Source: Paracoccus aerodenitrificans (GTDB taxonomy: Bacteria; Pseudomonadota; Alphaproteobacteria; Rhodobacterales; Rhodobacteraceae). From it: a stretch of 64,000 bases of DNA. The position numbers and the translations under genes were made by a program. Below the pieces are notes generated by a model. It saw only the letters and a program-made list of their open reading frames with translations. It did not search any database and was not told the origin of the DNA. The stretch is from the NCBI RefSeq assembly GCF_027913215.1, contig NZ_CP115780.1, positions 62,001-126,000 on the forward strand, given 5' to 3'. This document shows positions 33,423 to 45,615 of this stretch, in pieces (position 1 is the first letter of the stretch; every line of letters begins with the position of its first letter).

Positions 33423-35176
33423 CCCGCATTATTCGCCGAGCCGGCTCGGCGGCGCGCTGGAGGCGGGTTGAAGCCGTTCTTGCCGGCTTCTGGGCACCAG
33501 CTTGTTGCCGATGAGAGCTACGCATCCCGGTTTGGTTGAGAGAGTAGACGAGACGACATCCTTTGGATGATTTCGCCCTTTGGATCGGCCACGACTTCTG
33601 GCCGCCCCTGGGCGTTCATTCTGTCGGCGGCATCTGCAACTTGCTCGCGATTATGGGTCGGCCCCGCGTAGCATCTGGATCTGCGGCCAGATGGCGGCCC
33701 AGTAGGGCGCGGCCGTTGCGGCAAGTATCAAGGTCATGCGCCGGGCTGAAATGATGAGACGAGCGCCGGCGCGCAGCACGCGTTCCCGCAGGCGGCGCAG
33801 GCTCCAAGGGGCTTTCGTGGCGCGCGCCATGGCCCGGCGCGCCACGTGCATGATCTGGTAGGCGAGCATGGCGACGAGCAACCGGACTTCGTTGCAGGCG
33901 AAGGCATCGATGGGGGGCGTGACCGATTTCGGCTTCTTGCCGCGCAGATGGGTCTTGGCGCGATTGGTGGAGGACAGCGCTGGAGACAGCACGTCCATCA
34001 GCTCGCCCATGTGGCCTTCTGCTTTGCCGCGCTGGCGATAATGGTCCAGCAGGGCCTGCCCCTTCATCTGGAAGCGCGAGATCGAGGTGACGAGGAAGAA
34101 GCGGTCGGGCAGCAGATCGCCCTCGCGCTCCTTGACTACCAGCACCACACGGCGGGGCTCGTCCCAGCCCTGCGCCTGGTATTCCAGCTCATGCGTCCAA
34201 AGCCGCGGTTCCGTCGGCCGTCGTCCCGGCGGTCGCTTCATGTGCGGCGCCGCGAGCCTGTCGAGGGCTGCGTTCGCCCGCAGGCGGGCGACGTGGTGGA
34301 TGCCGCGCCCCTCCAGGCCCGACAGGAGCGCGCCAGAGGGGAAGCCTGCATCGATGCGCACGGTCGTGATCTTGCACAGGCTGGCCTCGGCCCGATCGAC
34401 GACGTCGAGAATGACGTCCAGCGCACCGTCGGCAGTGCCGACATTGCCGGGGCGTAAACGCGCGTCGAGCATGTCGCCGGTCTCGGCGATGGAGGTGACC
34501 AGCGGGTGATAGACCCGGGTCCGGTAGTGCCCGTTCCACTCGGCCTTCGGTTGATGGCCATGCACCTCGATGGGCAGACTGTCGACGTCCAGCGTCATGC
34601 GAGTGCGCCGCTGCCCGCCATTCTCGGCGCGCAGGTTCCGACCGGCGAGTTCGAGGGCAGCCTCCCGCAGAACCTTCAGGTTGCCTGGCTCCGCCAGCAT
34701 CGCTGTGCAACGCGAAAGCGTGGGCTGAGAGGCCAGCCCAGGGTGCCCAGTCAGCGGCGTCAGCCCGGCCGACGAGGCGGCCGCCACACGCATCGCTGGA
34801 TCATGCCGCAGGGCATCCGCATCGTCGTGGTCCTGCCAACCCTGAGCGACCAGGAGCACCATGGTCCGCAAGAGCGACGGCAGGTCATGCACGACATCGG
34901 CTTGGCGGCGGCTGTCCTTCATCCGCGCCGCCATCCAGCCGATAATCCCGGTCGCGTCGAGAGCTTCTCGCAGCAGTACTGCGCCAGGATCGCCCGTCAG
35001 GCGCTCGGCGCGAGTTTCGATCGAAAAAGAGCGGTTGAATCCGGCCGTGACCGGCCGTAGCGTTTCACCCATGCGTGCGTCCGAAGCTGCTGGCGGATTT
35101 TGGTGTAGCAACTTGATTCTACGGCGCTTTCAGGCGCACGCAACCTGCCCCCATCGATTTGGATGAATAAACCGGG
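33423..35176 (-). mobile_element. IS1380-family insertion sequence
   Basis: 1754 bp. Related terminal sequences (CCCGCATTATTC at 33423 and, reading inward from 35176, CCCGGTTTATTC) and a 5-bp target duplication GTGAA (33418-33422 and 35177-35181) mark the ends. It holds one transposase gene and 228 bp of non-coding DNA to its left (33423-33650), in which I see nothing else. Confidence 0.88.
33651..35111 (-). CDS. IS1380-family transposase
   Basis: 486 residues. Features of the family are DADALRHDPAMRVAA, TLDVDSLPIEVHGHQPKAEWNGHYRTRVYHPLVTSIAETGDMLDARLRPGNVGTADGALDVI (the first DDE Asp), VRIDAGFPSGALLSGLEGRGIHHVARLRAN, and a C-terminal VRLLVAMLAYQIMHVARRAM. It looks complete; a second Met at residue 14 (MGETLRPV) may be the true start. 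Confidence 0.9.
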   Translation of the reverse strand: MLHQNPPAASDARMGETLRPVTAGFNRSFSIETRAERLTGDPGAVLLREALDATGIIGWMAARMKDSRRQADVVHDLPSLLRTMVLLVAQGWQDHDDADALRHDPAMRVAAASSAGLTPLTGHPGLASQPTLSRCTAMLAEPGNLKVLREAALELAGRNLRAENGGQRRTRMTLDVDSLPIEVHGHQPKAEWNGHYRTRVYHPLVTSIAETGDMLDARLRPGNVGTADGALDVILDVVDRAEASLCKITTVRIDAGFPSGALLSGLEGRGIHHVARLRANAALDRLAAPHMKRPPGRRPTEPRLWTHELEYQAQGWDEPRRVVLVVKEREGDLLPDRFFLVTSISRFQMKGQALLDHYRQRGKAEGHMGELMDVLSPALSSTNRAKTHLRGKKPKSVTPPIDAFACNEVRLLVAMLAYQIMHVARRAMARATKAPWSLRRLRERVLRAGARLIISARRMTLILAATAAPYWAAIWPQIQMLRGADP

Positions 35177-35678
35177 GTGAAGGAGCGCATGGACGCGATG
35201 TCGGCAATGGGCAAGGCCGTGAAACAGGTCGCCCCGATGATGAGCGGCGAGACGGGGTATGATGCTGATACCGTGCGGCACGCTGCGGAAACCATCGGCA
35301 TGCACGCTGGCGATGCCATGACCCGTCTGTTCCCGGACGGCAGCGCAGGCATGCCATCGGTCGCGAAAGACGCCATATGGAACGATTGGGAGAGCTTTGC
35401 AGGCCTGGCCGAGGAGTTGCACAGATACGCCGAAGGCCTGGCTCTTGCCGCTGACAACGCACCCGCAAGTCAGTCGGACACCAAGTCGAATACAAGCGCC
35501 ATGATGGGCGGCTCCGACATGATGGGAGCCAACTCGATGATGGGCAGTGGTGACATGATGGCCGATGACACGATGGGGCGCGAAGAACTGGCCGAGATGC
35601 CCGCCAACGCGGTTTTCGCGAAGGTCAGCGACACCTGTTCGTCCTGTCACACCCGCTTCCGCGCGAAGGTGAAATGAC

Positions 35679-36599
35679 ATGAGGCGGGTTCTTGCAGGTG
35701 TTGCCGTCCTTGCCCTTTCCGGCACGGCGGCAATCGCGGCGTTGGTGGTTTGGCCGATTGGCCGACCGCCCGCCGAGATCGAGTTGACCGGCGATGTCCA
35801 GCGCGGTGCCTATCTGGCGCGCGCGAGCGGTTGCATCGCCTGTCACACGAATTTCGAGGATGGCGGCGCTCCGCTGGCGGGCGGTGCCCCGCTCGAAACC
35901 CCGTTTGGCGTCTTCTACCCGCCGAACATAACCACCGATCCCGAGCACGGCATCGGAGACTGGAGCCTGTCTGACTTCGCGATGACTGTCAGGCAGGGCG
36001 TTTCGCCCGATGGCGAGCCCTTGTTTCCGGCATTCACCTATCCGTTCTATGCGGATTTTTCCGATCAGGACGTCGCCGATATGTGGGCAGCATTCCAGAC
36101 CGTCGCACCGGTAACCAACCCCGCACCACCGCACGATGTCGGTTTCCCGTTCAACCAACGCTGGGGCCTGAAACTATGGCGTGCGCTTTTCATGCATGAT
36201 CCGCAGAGCGTCGACTGGAACCGCGGCCGGCAACTCGTGCGCGGCGCCGCCCATTGCGGGGCCTGTCACACCGGTCGGAACCTCGCGGGCGGCCGGATGC
36301 CAGATGCCGTTTTTGCCGGCAACGACGACCTGCCCGGTGGAAACAAGGCACCATCAATCCTGTCCGACGATCTGGCAGATCGCGGATGGACCGTCGCCAA
36401 TCTGTCATATGCTCTGCAAAGTGGTGTTACCCCGTCAGGAGACGTGTTCGGCGGCAGCATGGGTGAGGTTGTCCAGAACGGAACGCGGTTCCTCTCAAAG
36501 TCCGATTTGAAAGCGATGGCGATCTATCTTCTCGACAGCGATGTACCGGAAGGCAGGGCTTTGGCGGGGACGCCGAGTATCGGCAAAACCATCGATTGA
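35679..36599 (+). CDS. Diheme cytochrome c (alcohol dehydrogenase cytochrome-subunit type)
   Basis: 306 residues with an N-terminal membrane anchor/signal (LAGVAVLALSGTAAIAALVVW) and two CxxCH haem sites: Cys52-Cys55-His56 (GCIACHTNFEDGG) and Cys193-Cys196-His197 (HCGACHTGRNLAGG). Motifs such as PPNITTDPEHGIGDWSLSDFAMTVRQGVSPDGEPLFPAFTYPFY are typical of this family. Periplasmic electron carrier. It starts two bases after the broken cytochrome gene and probably shares its promoter, so the IS may be polar. Confidence 0.9.
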   Translation: MRRVLAGVAVLALSGTAAIAALVVWPIGRPPAEIELTGDVQRGAYLARASGCIACHTNFEDGGAPLAGGAPLETPFGVFYPPNITTDPEHGIGDWSLSDFAMTVRQGVSPDGEPLFPAFTYPFYADFSDQDVADMWAAFQTVAPVTNPAPPHDVGFPFNQRWGLKLWRALFMHDPQSVDWNRGRQLVRGAAHCGACHTGRNLAGGRMPDAVFAGNDDLPGGNKAPSILSDDLADRGWTVANLSYALQSGVTPSGDVFGGSMGEVVQNGTRFLSKSDLKAMAIYLLDSDVPEGRALAGTPSIGKTID

Positions 36600-36648
36600 C
36601 ACGGGCGGGGCGGCGTATCGCCCCGCACATTTCAAGGACACGGAAAAG

Positions 36649-38040
36649 ATGACGACACGGCGAGAATTTCTTGAGCAGGGCGCGGCGACGATTGCGGCTC
36701 TGGCCGTTCCGGCCCTGGCGCGTGCTGCAACGCCACGCTTTGCCGAACTCAAGGCCCGGCCCGCGCGCGTCCAACTTGCACCCCCAACCTATCCCAAGAC
36801 TGAAATCTGGGGCTATGACGGCGCGATGCCGGGACCCGAGTTGCGGATGGCTCAAGGCGCCCGCATCCAGAGATCGTTCCTGAACGAACTGCCGCAGGCA
36901 AGTTCGGTTCATTGGCACGGGATCCGCATCGACAACGCGATGGACGGGGTTCCCGGGCTGACGCAGCCAGCTGTCGAACCGGGACAGGGTTTCGACTATG
37001 ATTTCGTGGTGCCGGACGCCGGCACCTACTGGTATCACGCGCACAACCGGTCAACCGAGCAGGTCGCGCGCGGACTCTATGGTGCGCTGATCGTGGAAGA
37101 GCCCGAGGCGCCGGATATCGACCGCGAGGAGGTATTGATCCTCGACGACTGGCTTCTCGATCCCGAAACGGCACAGATCGACCCCGACTTCACGTCACGC
37201 CATGATCGCAGCCATGCCGGGCGGCGCGGCAACTTCATCGCCACCAACGGGCGCTTTGATCTGTCGCTGGACGTGAAGCAGAACGAACGCCTGCGGCTGC
37301 GGCTGATCAATGCCGCCAACGCCCGGATATTCGTTCTTTCGATTTTCGGGATGGAAGGCTGGACCGTGGCCCTTGATGGCATGCCGCTGTCCGAGCCCAA
37401 GCCAGTAAGTGAGGTGCTGATCATTGGGCCGGGCCAGCGCGCCGATCTGATCGTGGACGTCACAGCGGCGTCGGGCGAGACAGCGCATCTTGTGCGCGTC
37501 GAGGATCAGGAGGGCGTCTCACAGGTGGCGTTTCCGGTATCGGGCCGCGCGGCGGCGGCGCGGCGCGGGTCGCCACATCCCCTGCCCCCGAACCCACGCA
37601 TGGACATATCCGGCATGGAAAAAGCGGTAACGGCGCGGCTCAATATGCAGGGCGGGGCAATGGGCACACTCGATGCCGCCACCCTCGACGGCGAACGCAA
37701 GAGCTTTCGCCAGTTGGTCGAGGCAAACCAGTTCTGGTCCTTCAACGGGACGATCGGGATGACCGACACCCCGCTCGTGAGCGTGCCCGTGGGTGAGACG
37801 ATCAAGCTGGAAATCTACAACGACACGTCCTTCCCCCATGCAATGCACCTGCACGGGATGCATTTCCGCGAGGTGACCAAGGACGCGGCCCTTGGTCCCT
37901 TCCGCGATACGCTGCTGATGTTCGGCGGCGAGACCCGGACCATTGCCTTTGTCGCCGACAACCCGGGAAAATGGCTGTTTCACTGTCATATGCTGAGCCA
38001 TGCGGCTTCGGGCATGATGACGTGGCTCGAGGTGACATGA
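36649..38040 (+). CDS. Multicopper oxidase (CumA/CopA-like)
   Basis: 463 residues with a Tat signal (TTRREFLEQGAATIAALAVPALARA). All copper motifs are present: HWHG (88-91), WYHAH (129-132), HAMHLHGMHF and HCHMLSHAASGMM. Residues of the type 1 site (HCHxxxH followed by Met) are intact. The enzyme oxidises Cu(I) or organic substrates in the periplasm and reduces oxygen. It lies between cytochromes c, which suggests it exchanges electrons with them. The ATG at 36649 begins at the twin-arginine motif. Confidence 0.93.
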   Translation: MTTRREFLEQGAATIAALAVPALARAATPRFAELKARPARVQLAPPTYPKTEIWGYDGAMPGPELRMAQGARIQRSFLNELPQASSVHWHGIRIDNAMDGVPGLTQPAVEPGQGFDYDFVVPDAGTYWYHAHNRSTEQVARGLYGALIVEEPEAPDIDREEVLILDDWLLDPETAQIDPDFTSRHDRSHAGRRGNFIATNGRFDLSLDVKQNERLRLRLINAANARIFVLSIFGMEGWTVALDGMPLSEPKPVSEVLIIGPGQRADLIVDVTAASGETAHLVRVEDQEGVSQVAFPVSGRAAAARRGSPHPLPPNPRMDISGMEKAVTARLNMQGGAMGTLDAATLDGERKSFRQLVEANQFWSFNGTIGMTDTPLVSVPVGETIKLEIYNDTSFPHAMHLHGMHFREVTKDAALGPFRDTLLMFGGETRTIAFVADNPGKWLFHCHMLSHAASGMMTWLEVT

Positions 38041-38516
38041 TGCGGAAATACCTGATCCTGACCGTCATTCTGGTGTCCGGTGCGGCAGCAGGTGCCTGGC
38101 TCATGACGCAGGCCGGCACCCAAACCAGTGCTGCTCCGGAAGACTTCGATCTGGCGCAGGGCGAGGACCTCTACCAGGGCTACTGCGCCTCCTGCCACGG
38201 CGCGAATCTCGAGGGTCAGCCCGACTGGCATTCACCGGGCCCGGCTGGCGTGTTGCCCGCCCCACCGCATGACGAAACGGGTCATACATGGCACCATTCT
38301 GACAGCGTGCTCTTCGACTACACCAAGCTCGGCGGCAAGGCGGCCCTCGCCGCACAGGGCGTCGATTTTGAAAGCGGCATGCCCGGTTTCGGCGACCAAC
38401 TGACCGACGATCAGATCTGGAATATCCTCGCCTATATCAAATCCACATGGCCGGATCGGCAACGGCAGATTCAGGCCGAACGCAGCGCCGCCGAAGCCCA
38501 GAGAGAAGGAAATTGA
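38037..38516 (+). CDS. Monohaem cytochrome c
   Basis: 159 residues: N-terminal anchor/signal (YLILTVILVSGAAAGAWLMTQAG), haem site CASCHG with axial Met region SGMPGFGDQLTDDQIWNILAYIKSTWP. Periplasmic class I cytochrome. The start overlaps the multicopper oxidase stop (ATGATG), so the two are coupled and may exchange electrons. Confidence 0.9.
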   Translation: MMRKYLILTVILVSGAAAGAWLMTQAGTQTSAAPEDFDLAQGEDLYQGYCASCHGANLEGQPDWHSPGPAGVLPAPPHDETGHTWHHSDSVLFDYTKLGGKAALAAQGVDFESGMPGFGDQLTDDQIWNILAYIKSTWPDRQRQIQAERSAAEAQREGN

Positions 38517-38518
38517 CA

Positions 38519-39247
38519 ATGCACCCGATGAAAACCACAGCCCTGGCGCTTGGTCTGGCTATCGCGCCGATTGCCGGCTTCGCGCAAGATCTGAGCGATG
38601 CTCGGATCAAGGAACTGGCGCTGGAAGCGATCCGGGAAAACCCGCAGATCATCATGGAAGCCGTGCAGTTGCTCGAACAGCAGCAGGCGGCTACGCAGGC
38701 AGACGCAGCTGCCGACGTTCTGAAGAACCAGCGCCAGTCGCTCGAACATGATCCGAACGCGCCGGTCCTCGGAAATCCCGACGGCGATGTCACGGTCGTG
38801 GAATTCTTCGACTACAACTGTCCCTACTGCAGACGGGCCATGTCCGAGGTTCAGGGGCTGCTCGATGCCGACCAGGATGTCCGGCTCGTCTATCGCGAAT
38901 GGCCCATTCTCAGCGAAGGGTCTGTCTTCGCGGCCAAAGCCGCCCTGGCCGCGAGGGAACAGGACAAATACGAGGAGTTTCACTGGGCGCTGATGGGTAT
39001 GGAAGAACGTGCCGAGGAAGCATCGGTCATGCGCCTGGCCGAGGAGATCGGGCTCGACGTCAAACGACTTCGTACCGATATGGACGAACCCGAAGTGCAG
39101 GAGCATATCGACGAGTCGATGCGCCTGTCCCAGGCGCTCGGCTTTAACGGAACACCGTCTTTCGTGATCGGAGACGACCTCGTGCCCGGCTTTGTCGAAC
39201 AGGATCAACTGGAGGCTCTGGTCGACAAGACACGGGAAAGCGACTGA
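38519..39247 (+). CDS. DsbA-family thiol:disulfide oxidoreductase (Com1-like)
   Basis: 242 residues with signal peptide (TTALALGLAIAPIAGFAQ), a helical N-terminal region (ARIKELALEAIRENPQIIMEAVQLLEQQQ) and a thioredoxin fold with CPYC in VVEFFDYNCPYCRRAMSEVQ and cis-Pro loop NGTPSFVIGDDL. It forms or repairs disulfides in the periplasm, perhaps those harmed by copper. It starts two bases after the cytochrome c gene and ends at a strong terminator. Confidence 0.92.
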   Translation: MHPMKTTALALGLAIAPIAGFAQDLSDARIKELALEAIRENPQIIMEAVQLLEQQQAATQADAAADVLKNQRQSLEHDPNAPVLGNPDGDVTVVEFFDYNCPYCRRAMSEVQGLLDADQDVRLVYREWPILSEGSVFAAKAALAAREQDKYEEFHWALMGMEERAEEASVMRLAEEIGLDVKRLRTDMDEPEVQEHIDESMRLSQALGFNGTPSFVIGDDLVPGFVEQDQLEALVDKTRESD

Positions 39248-39273
39248 TCTCGCTCGCCAGATCAGATGTTGGA

Positions 39274-39302
39274 ATGGCGCCGGACCCGCCGGCGCCATTT
39301 TT
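39274..39302 (+). terminator. Rho-independent terminator after dsbA-like gene
   Basis: A perfect 10-bp stem, ATGGCGCCGG/CCGGCGCCAT with a 5-base loop, is followed by a T run. It closes the cytochrome/multicopper oxidase operon and may also serve the convergent copZ gene. Confidence 0.88.
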
Positions 39303-39332
39303 CGTATCAGGTCGCTTTCGTATCAGGTCGCT
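39301..39332. repeat. 16-bp perfect tandem repeat at the copZ 3' end
   Basis: TTCGTATCAGGTCGCT is present twice in direct succession (39301-39316 and 39317-39332), spanning the copZ stop codon. It follows the terminator stem directly. Confidence 0.9.
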
Positions 39333-39529
39333 GCCGGTGTTTTTGCATCATAGCCGGCATCGCGAATAGCTTCGGACACGGCCCGCTCGCTTAGAAAGCT
39401 CTCCACCTCGACAATATGCGCCCCAAGGTCACAGGAAACCCTGGCGGTTGGATCAATTGCCTTGATCGCCTTCTCGATTGCAGCGGTGCAGTGCCCGCAG
39501 CTCATGTCCGGTACGCTCAATCTGGTCAT
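39323..39529 (-). CDS. copZ: CopZ-like copper chaperone
   Basis: 68 residues forming one HMA domain, with Cys11-x-x-Cys14 in LSVPDMSCGHCTAAIEKAIKAID and the closing strand and helix (HIVEVESFLSERAVSEAIRDAGYDAKT). It carries Cu(I) in the cytoplasm to CopA or CueR. It is divergent from copA with a CueR-like box in its own upstream region. Confidence 0.92.
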   Translation of the reverse strand: MTRLSVPDMSCGHCTAAIEKAIKAIDPTARVSCDLGAHIVEVESFLSERAVSEAIRDAGYDAKTPAAT

Positions 39530-39553
39530 GCCTATCTCCTTCGAATTCCAGTT

Positions 39554-39584
39554 CAGGTGAGGTCTTCCACCGCAGGAAGGTCAA
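39554..39584 (-). promoter_or_regulatory. CueR-type box upstream of copZ
   Basis: On the minus strand TTGACC (39584-39579) is followed by a 19-base spacer beginning TTCC and containing GGTGGAA, then a weak -10 (CACCTG, 39559-39554). It matches the copA box in its left half and lies about 25 bases before the copZ start. Confidence 0.62.
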
Positions 39585-39612
39585 GGACGGAATGGAATAT
39601 TTTTGAACCCTA

Positions 39613-39643
39613 TTGACCTTCCATCAGGTGGAACCCCTATCTT
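39613..39643 (+). promoter_or_regulatory. CueR-controlled copA promoter
   Basis: TTGACC (39613-39618) and TATCTT (39638-39643) are separated by 19 bases with the dyad TTCC N7 GGAA, the arrangement of CueR promoters. The copA start is 28 bases downstream. Confidence 0.85.
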
Positions 39644-39670
39644 TCGGACAAATCCAGACAGGAGTCCGCC

Positions 39671-42178
<2,508 letters not shown>

Positions 42179-42191
42179 GGAGGATTTTGAG

Positions 42192-42611
42192 ATGAACATC
42201 GGAGATGTCGCGGAACGCTCCGGCCTGCCGGCCAAGACAATCCGCTATTACGAGGATATCGGGCTGGTCAAGCCGCTGCGCAGCGCCAACGGCTATCGCA
42301 GCTTTCGCGACCGCGACGTGCACAAGCTGGCATTCCTCGGGCGCGCCCGCGCGCTCGGCTTCAGCATCGAGGATTGCCGCAATCTCCTGAAGCTCTACGA
42401 GGACGACGACCGCACCAGCTCCGAGGTCAAACAGATCGCCGAAGTGCAGCTTGATCGGATTGACCGGAAGATCGCGGAGTTGACGGAGATGCGCGCGACG
42501 CTTGCGCATCTCGTCGATGCCTGCGCCGGAGACCACCGGCCCGACTGCCCTATCCTGGCCGATCTTGCAGCGAAAGAGGAAGAAATCGCTCTGCTGAATG
42601 AAGCCGGTTAA
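42192..42611 (+). CDS. cueR: Cu(I)-responsive regulator CueR
   Basis: 139 residues. MerR-type helix-turn-helix (MNIGDVAERSGLPAKTIRYYEDIGLVKPLRSANGYRSF) and the CueR metal loop with two cysteines seven apart (DACAGDHRPDCPIL), the pair that holds Cu(I). AAGGAGG lies 8 bases upstream of the ATG. Both boxes upstream of copA and copZ are likely targets. Confidence 0.94.
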   Translation: MNIGDVAERSGLPAKTIRYYEDIGLVKPLRSANGYRSFRDRDVHKLAFLGRARALGFSIEDCRNLLKLYEDDDRTSSEVKQIAEVQLDRIDRKIAELTEMRATLAHLVDACAGDHRPDCPILADLAAKEEEIALLNEAG

Positions 42612-42719
42612 GAGGGACAGTCGCGTATGACACTGGCTGCAGGGCTGGCCATCATTCTTTTCGGTGATCGCAATCGGTGCACAAGGCATCGCATTCCTTC
42701 AGGGCTAGATGATGGCTGG

Positions 42720-44063
<1,344 letters not shown>

Positions 44064-44171
44064 TTCGATCTGCCTTGGTTGCTTTTTAGGTCGTTACGCC
44101 TCTGCGCATGCCCACCCGATCGGTTTCAGGCCGCCAGAAGTCCCGACCCTGGGCGTCTGATGAAATCGCGA

Positions 44172-44879
44172 CTACTCCCGTTGCGAGGGTGCGCCGTAGA
44201 TCCGCCGGGAAGTTTGCGAACGCCATGTGACTACAACGGCGGCCCCTTGCAGAGCGATAACTGACGCCACAAGGGCAACGAACGGCCATCGCGCCCAGTT
44301 TGGCTCAGGCATTTGGCGGTGGAAATCAAGAAAATGAAAGAACAAGAAATAGGCCGTGTGCAGCACTGCCAGCCACCACAGAACATAAGCGCCCTGCTGG
44401 ATGTATTTCCACACGGACGTGCCAAGTACCCTTTGGCTGAAATTATTCGACGTACCGGCAAGCACAAAGCCGTAGAGCAGTGCCGCGATCCCGACCACAT
44501 TGGCCAGCGCAAACCCGTGCTGAAGCATCACGTAGCGTTGCAGTTGGGGGTGATACTCAAAACCGAACAGCCGTGCAAAATCAAGCTCGACCCAGCCGAT
44601 CAGTATTATGATGGTATGCACCGTCGCCGCCAGAACCGCATAAATACCGAGCTCGCGTCGGTACGGCATAAGCTTCCGTAAAAAGGGCGTAGACGACAAG
44701 CGTGCGAGCGGCCCAATCGCCATTGCAGCAACGATGAGCAGCAGTGAAAGATCCCCCAGCGCTCGGTTGTAGCGGTGCATCTCCGACCACTCGGCACACG
44801 AAGCAAGCAGCAGGTATCCCGTCAGCACGGACGTTCCTATGATTAGTACGCGCCGCAGAAGGGCGGGTTTTTTCATCAT
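44172..44879 (-). CDS. Ferric reductase-like/MsrQ-type haem membrane protein
   Basis: About 235 residues with six helices (RVLIIGTSVLTGYLLLASCAEW, ALGDLSLLLIVAAMAIGPL, RELGIYAVLAATVHTIIILIGW, LQHGFALANVVGIAALLYGFVLAG, QQGAYVLWWLAVLHTAYFLFF, WPFVALVASVIALQGAAVV). Histidines in the helices fit a b-type haem, as in the ferric reductase transmembrane domain family. It probably moves electrons across the inner membrane. The start at the MetMet at 44879 is chosen since upstream residues are unlike the family; an ATG at 44927 is possible. Confidence 0.75.
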   Translation of the reverse strand: MMKKPALLRRVLIIGTSVLTGYLLLASCAEWSEMHRYNRALGDLSLLLIVAAMAIGPLARLSSTPFLRKLMPYRRELGIYAVLAATVHTIIILIGWVELDFARLFGFEYHPQLQRYVMLQHGFALANVVGIAALLYGFVLAGTSNNFSQRVLGTSVWKYIQQGAYVLWWLAVLHTAYFLFFHFLDFHRQMPEPNWARWPFVALVASVIALQGAAVVVTWRSQTSRRIYGAPSQRE

Positions 44880-44961
44880 GGTTTCAGATACCGTATGTTT
44901 GCAGTCTTCCAAAGATGTTTTAGGCACGCAAATAGCACATCAGATCGGCTTTCGCTTCCAA

Positions 44962-45615
44962 TCAGCGTTCAACATTCTGCAGAGTGTTGACGTTTGGTAT
45001 GAAAGCCGGAACCCGGCTGGCATACCTGTCCCAGCTTTCGCCAAAACGGGCGCGACTGTCCCCCTCCTCGCCGCGGGCAAGCCGTGCGTACATCCAGACC
45101 AGCACCGGGAACATCGCGAGCGTCAGGAGGGTCGGCCATTGCACGAGAAAGCCCAGCATGATCAGCACGAACCCCACATACTGGGGATGGCGAATGCGGG
45201 CATAGGGGCCTGTCGTCGCAAGCAACCCCTGACGCTGCGCGTTCCACAGATGGTACCATGCCACGGATATGAGCCAGAAGCCGCCGCCGATAAAGACGAA
45301 GCTCAGGAGGTGGAACGGCCCGAAATGCGGGTTCGATTGCCAGCCGAACATCATTTCGGGGAGATGTCCGCTGTCGTGGGCAAACCAGTCTACCTCCGGC
45401 CAGGTCGATTGCAGCCAGCCGGAAAGAAAGAAGATGGTCAACGGGAACCCATACATCTCGGTGAAGAGAGCTACGACAAAGGCGCTGAACGCTCCAAAAC
45501 TGCGCCAGTCGCGTTTTGTCTGCGGCTTGAAGAAACTGAAGGCGAAAATGATGAACACCGCCGAATTGATAAATACTAGCAGCCAGAGTCCATAGGAAGC
45601 ACCTGCATCGGTCAT
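44962..45615 (-). CDS. Isoprenylcysteine carboxyl methyltransferase-like (ICMT/PEMT) membrane protein
   Basis: 217 residues, five or six helices. The C-terminal SAM-binding motif is TTGPYARIRHPQYVGFVLIMLGFLVQWPTLLTLAMFPVLVWMYARLARGEE, the ICMT/PEMT hallmark. Bacterial members are often found with metal-transport genes but their substrate is unknown. The start overlaps the stop of the DUF2933 gene (TAATG). Confidence 0.85.
   Translation of the reverse strand: MTDAGASYGLWLLVFINSAVFIIFAFSFFKPQTKRDWRSFGAFSAFVVALFTEMYGFPLTIFFLSGWLQSTWPEVDWFAHDSGHLPEMMFGWQSNPHFGPFHLLSFVFIGGGFWLISVAWYHLWNAQRQGLLATTGPYARIRHPQYVGFVLIMLGFLVQWPTLLTLAMFPVLVWMYARLARGEEGDSRARFGESWDRYASRVPAFIPNVNTLQNVER

Larger units (their letters stand above)
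33334..35677 (+). pseudogene. Met-rich c-type cytochrome (c'/c556-like) interrupted by IS1380-family element
   Basis: The gene is split: 33334-33417 encodes a signal peptide (MKPTGIITSAVLVGVASAALA) and HSGATGI, and the frame resumes at 35177 with VKERMDAMSAMGKAVKQVAPMMSGE to a stop at 35677. Joined, it gives 194 residues. The C-terminal haem site is CSSCH in VSDTCSSCHTRFRAK, with the helix bundle of cytochrome c556/c'. A Met-rich linker (SAMMGGSDMMGANSMMGSGDMM) lies ahead of the haem motif. The gene heads a copper cluster, so the methionines may bind Cu(I). The exported product is lost unless the IS excises. Confidence 0.88.
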
